Shown: in pieces, positions 61,554 to 64,000 of the stretch
How positions within the stretch are numbered: position 1 is the first letter of the stretch
Layout of the letters: every line of letters begins with the position of its first letter
Source: Alphaproteobacteria bacterium MarineAlpha9_Bin3
Lineage (GTDB): Bacteria > Pseudomonadota > Alphaproteobacteria > TMED109
Assembly (NCBI GenBank): GCA_002937655.1
Contig: PTKH01000001.1
Span: 1 to 64,000, forward strand
Reading direction: 5' to 3'
Length of the DNA: 64,000 nucleotides
Translations under genes and position numbers: made by a program
Notes under the pieces: model-generated
What the model saw: only the letters and a program-made list of their open reading frames with translations
Database searches by the model: none
Told to the model about the DNA's origin: nothing

Positions 61554-62249
61554 TTATGTTTGTTTGGAATTAGCAATATCTTCAAATAAGTTATTTATAT
61601 CTTCATTATCAAGATCAGTATCTGAGTTTTCAATATGGTCTTCTTTCCTCACTAGACCATATTTTATTCCAGAATCACTATTATTATCCTTATTAATTTC
61701 TGAATTTTTTTGCATTTCCTTCCACCTAGATGATCTTCGTGCTTTCGCTATAGCCGCAGCTAAATCATTTTGTTTACATAAACCTAGCATTACCGGATCT
61801 TTAGCTGATACATTTGCAATATTCCAATGAGTTCTGTCTCTTATTTGGTTTATGGTAAACTTAGTAGTCCCAATTAATTTAGAAATTTGACCATCTGACA
61901 TTTCAGGATGAAATTTTAAGACCCAAGATATTGCATTTGGTCTATCTTGTCTTCTTGATAAGGGCGTATAACGTGGTGATTTTTTCTTTTTTGATGAAAC
62001 AGTTGTAGTTGATTTGGCAAGAATGAGAGATTTTTTTTCATCTTTTTCACATTCTTGAATATTCTCAATTGTTAGCTCACCGCTAGCAATAGGATTTTTA
62101 CCTTTTATTCCTGTTGCTACTTCTTCGTCCGCTATACCTTGAACCTCTAAGACATGAAGTCCACAAAAATCTCCAACTTGTTGGAAAGATAATGATGTAT
62201 TTTCTACAAGCCAAACTGCAGTTGCTTGAGGCATTAAAGGAATTGTCAT
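61554..62249 (-). CDS. trcR: TrcR/DUF1013 family cell-cycle transcriptional regulator
   Basis: MTIPLMPQATAVWLVENTSLSFQQVGDFCGLHVLEVQGIADEEVATGIKGKNPI; RQDRPNAISWVLKFHPEMSDGQISKLIGTTKFTINQIRDRTHWN. Confidence 0.93.
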   Translation of the reverse strand: MTIPLMPQATAVWLVENTSLSFQQVGDFCGLHVLEVQGIADEEVATGIKGKNPIASGELTIENIQECEKDEKKSLILAKSTTTVSSKKKKSPRYTPLSRRQDRPNAISWVLKFHPEMSDGQISKLIGTTKFTINQIRDRTHWNIANVSAKDPVMLGLCKQNDLAAAIAKARRSSRWKEMQKNSEINKDNNSDSGIKYGLVRKEDHIENSDTDLDNEDINNLFEDIANSKQT

Positions 62250-62287
62250 AATTTATCTCCTAATTTGAATTCATATTAGCGCATAAT

Positions 62288-63283
62288 TTAGATAGTTAGT
62301 ATAATTTTTCCTATATGTTGACTAGATTCTACTAAAGTATGTGCTTTATTTGCATCTTTTAAGTTGTAACTACCATAAATTTGAGGTAATACCACTTTTT
62401 TTTCTATTAATGGCCATACTTTTTCATATAATTTTTTTGCAATTAATCCCTTTTCTTCTATTGACCTTGGTCTTAGAGTAGAGCCAGTAACAGTTAACCA
62501 TTTTGTTAAAATTGGTAATAAGTTTAATTTATTCTCATATCCACCTTGAAAAGCTATAATGAGTAATTTTCCATTTTTTGATAATATATTTAAATTTTTA
62601 TCAAAATAATTTGCACCTATTATATCTAAAATAATATTTATACCTTCATTATTAGTATATTCGTTAATGACCTTCTCAAAGTCATGATTATTATAGTTAA
62701 TAGCTAATTCTGCACCAAGTTTTTTCATTTTAATACATTTTTCATCAGAGCCAACTGTAGTAAAGACTTTAGCTCCAAAACTTCTAGCTAATTGTATGGC
62801 TGTAGTTCCAATCCCACTTGCTCCTCCATGAATTAAAATTTTATCATTTTTTTTTAATTGTCCTCTATCAAATACATTCGCCCATACTGTAAAGAAAGTT
62901 TCGGGAATTGCAGCTGCTTCAACATAAGATAACCCTTTAGGAATAGGCAATGTTTGTTTAATAGGAGCAACACAATAATTAGAATAACCTCCTCCAGATA
63001 CTAATGCACAGACCTTATCTCCAATTTTAAAATTATTATCACTTGGATTTATTGCAACTACCTCTCCTGCCACTTCTAGCCCAGGGATATCACTTGCACC
63101 AGGAGGAGGAGGATAAAGTCCTTGTCTTTGCATAATATCTGGACGATTTACGCCTGCTGCTTTAACTTTAATTAATAATTCATTTTTTTTTATTTTAGGA
63201 GTAACTCTTTTTGTTATTACTAAATTTTCTGGTCCTCCAAACTTTGTAATTTCTACACAATCAATTTCTTTAGGTATTATCAT
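62288..63283 (-). CDS. NAD(P)H quinone oxidoreductase (zeta-crystallin-like MDR)
   Basis: AGVNRPDIMQRQGLYPPPPGASDIPGLEVAGEV, LIHGGASGIGTTAIQLAR. Confidence 0.95.
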   Translation of the reverse strand: MIIPKEIDCVEITKFGGPENLVITKRVTPKIKKNELLIKVKAAGVNRPDIMQRQGLYPPPPGASDIPGLEVAGEVVAINPSDNNFKIGDKVCALVSGGGYSNYCVAPIKQTLPIPKGLSYVEAAAIPETFFTVWANVFDRGQLKKNDKILIHGGASGIGTTAIQLARSFGAKVFTTVGSDEKCIKMKKLGAELAINYNNHDFEKVINEYTNNEGINIILDIIGANYFDKNLNILSKNGKLLIIAFQGGYENKLNLLPILTKWLTVTGSTLRPRSIEEKGLIAKKLYEKVWPLIEKKVVLPQIYGSYNLKDANKAHTLVESSQHIGKIILTI

Positions 63284-63365
63284 AATGTTAAATCCTTTTT
63301 AATTTATAGATTTATAATAAACATTGTATAAAATATGAAGTAAATATATTGTAAAGGTGTAAATA

Positions 63366-63551
63366 ATGGACGAAGAAGATTATAAAAAACCCAAGAAAGC
63401 TATAGAAATAGGCGCTAACATAGATAATTTATCTTTAGATGAATTATCAAATTACATAAACCTTTTGAAGCAAGAAATAAATAGGGTTGAGAATATTAAA
63501 CATGAAAAATATAAAGCTTTAGAATTAGCAAAAGATTATTTTAAAAATTAA
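63366..63551 (+). CDS. DUF1192 domain-containing small protein
   Basis: 61 aa: IGANIDNLSLDELSNYINLLKQEINRVENIKHEKYKALELAKDYFKN. Confidence 0.85.
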   Translation: MDEEDYKKPKKAIEIGANIDNLSLDELSNYINLLKQEINRVENIKHEKYKALELAKDYFKN

Positions 63552-63566
63552 AAAGGTAAAATATAA

Positions 63567-64000
63567 ATGTCAGATTTATGGCCACCAGTTAATCCTATGA
63601 GAAAAGATTATATTTGGTGGTGTGATTATGCTACTAGGTGGAGTGATAATGACATATATGGGCATGTAAATAATAACGTTTATTATTCTATGTTTGATAC
63701 TGTTGTTAATTATTTTTTAATTAAACATGCTAATTTTGATCCATTAAAATCGGATTCTATTGGAGTTACTCCAGAAACAAGATGTAGATATTATAAATCA
63801 ATAAAATATCCTGAGACAGTTAATGTAGGAATAAACATAAAAAAACTAGGTACTTCAAGTATTAGATATGAAATAGGTGTATTTAAGCAAGGTGAGGAAG
63901 AACCGTGTGCAGTTGGATATTTTGTACATGTTTATGTGAATAGAGTTAATCAGCAGAAAATAGAACCTATACCATTAAATATATATAAAGCTTGTGAAAA
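63567..64000 (+). CDS. hot-dog acyl-CoA thioesterase family protein (3' truncated by window edge)
   Basis: Manual translation: MSDLWPPVNPMRKDYIWWCDYATRWSDNDIYGHVNNNVYYSMFDTVVNYFL...; RWSDNDIYGHVNNNVYY is 4HBT-type. Confidence 0.88.
   Translation, partial: MSDLWPPVNPMRKDYIWWCDYATRWSDNDIYGHVNNNVYYSMFDTVVNYFLIKHANFDPLKSDSIGVTPETRCRYYKSIKYPETVNVGINIKKLGTSSIRYEIGVFKQGEEEPCAVGYFVHVYVNRVNQQKIEPIPLNIYKACE

Noticed and set aside
1-64000. CRISPR arrays, transposons, phage genes, toxin-antitoxin or defence loci
   Set aside because: No spaced repeats, IS-like terminal repeats, transposases, integrases, or defence-type domains were recognisable; gaps between genes are mostly under 150 nt.
1-64000. tRNA or rRNA genes
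   Set aside because: No intergenic region has the G/C content, T-loop (GGTTCRANNCC) or acceptor pairing expected; none long enough for rRNA.

Overview
This window is a 64 kb, very AT-rich, gene-dense stretch of what looks like a streamlined alphaproteobacterial core genome. The lineage call rests on HdaA, TrcR/DUF1013, DUF2155, NDUFA12, DUF1192, DUF2125 and classic alphaproteobacterial gene orders. I find about 58 protein-coding genes and no convincing rRNA, tRNA, CRISPR array, mobile element, prophage or known riboswitch. Recognisable blocks are: an accessory metabolic block (aldo/keto reductase, malate synthase G, acetoacetyl-CoA synthetase, SRAP, epoxide hydrolase, oligopeptidase B); yfgM-like/bamB/der; purF-cvpA-alr-dnaB-rplI-DUF2232-rpsR-rpsF; fabD-fabG-acpP-fabF-mltG-gmk; rsmA-surA-lptD-lptG-lptF; pepA-ndk; purM; DUF2066-perM-hdaA; rnd; aspS; a thiS-thiG fusion; aroQ-accB-accC-aat; DUF2155-NDUFA12-dsbA-M48; rne; amidase; metX-metW; chorismate mutase-tyrC; hldE; trcR; qor. 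I do not see a clearly new multi-gene system. The best second-look signals are: (1) three conserved genes (mltG, a DUF2155 gene, metX) whose conserved N-termini have no ATG/GTG/TTG start but have ATT candidates, two of them with well-placed Shine-Dalgarno-like sequences; (2) an A7 slippery heptamer at the small-ORF/DUF2155 junction, with DUF2155 in the -1 frame; (3) a ThiS-ThiG fusion that buries the ThiS Gly-Gly terminus; (4) all 11 convergent gene junctions overlapping or separated by no more than 11 nt; and (5) repeated absence of single genes from otherwise conserved gene orders. All computation was by eye; no database searches were run.
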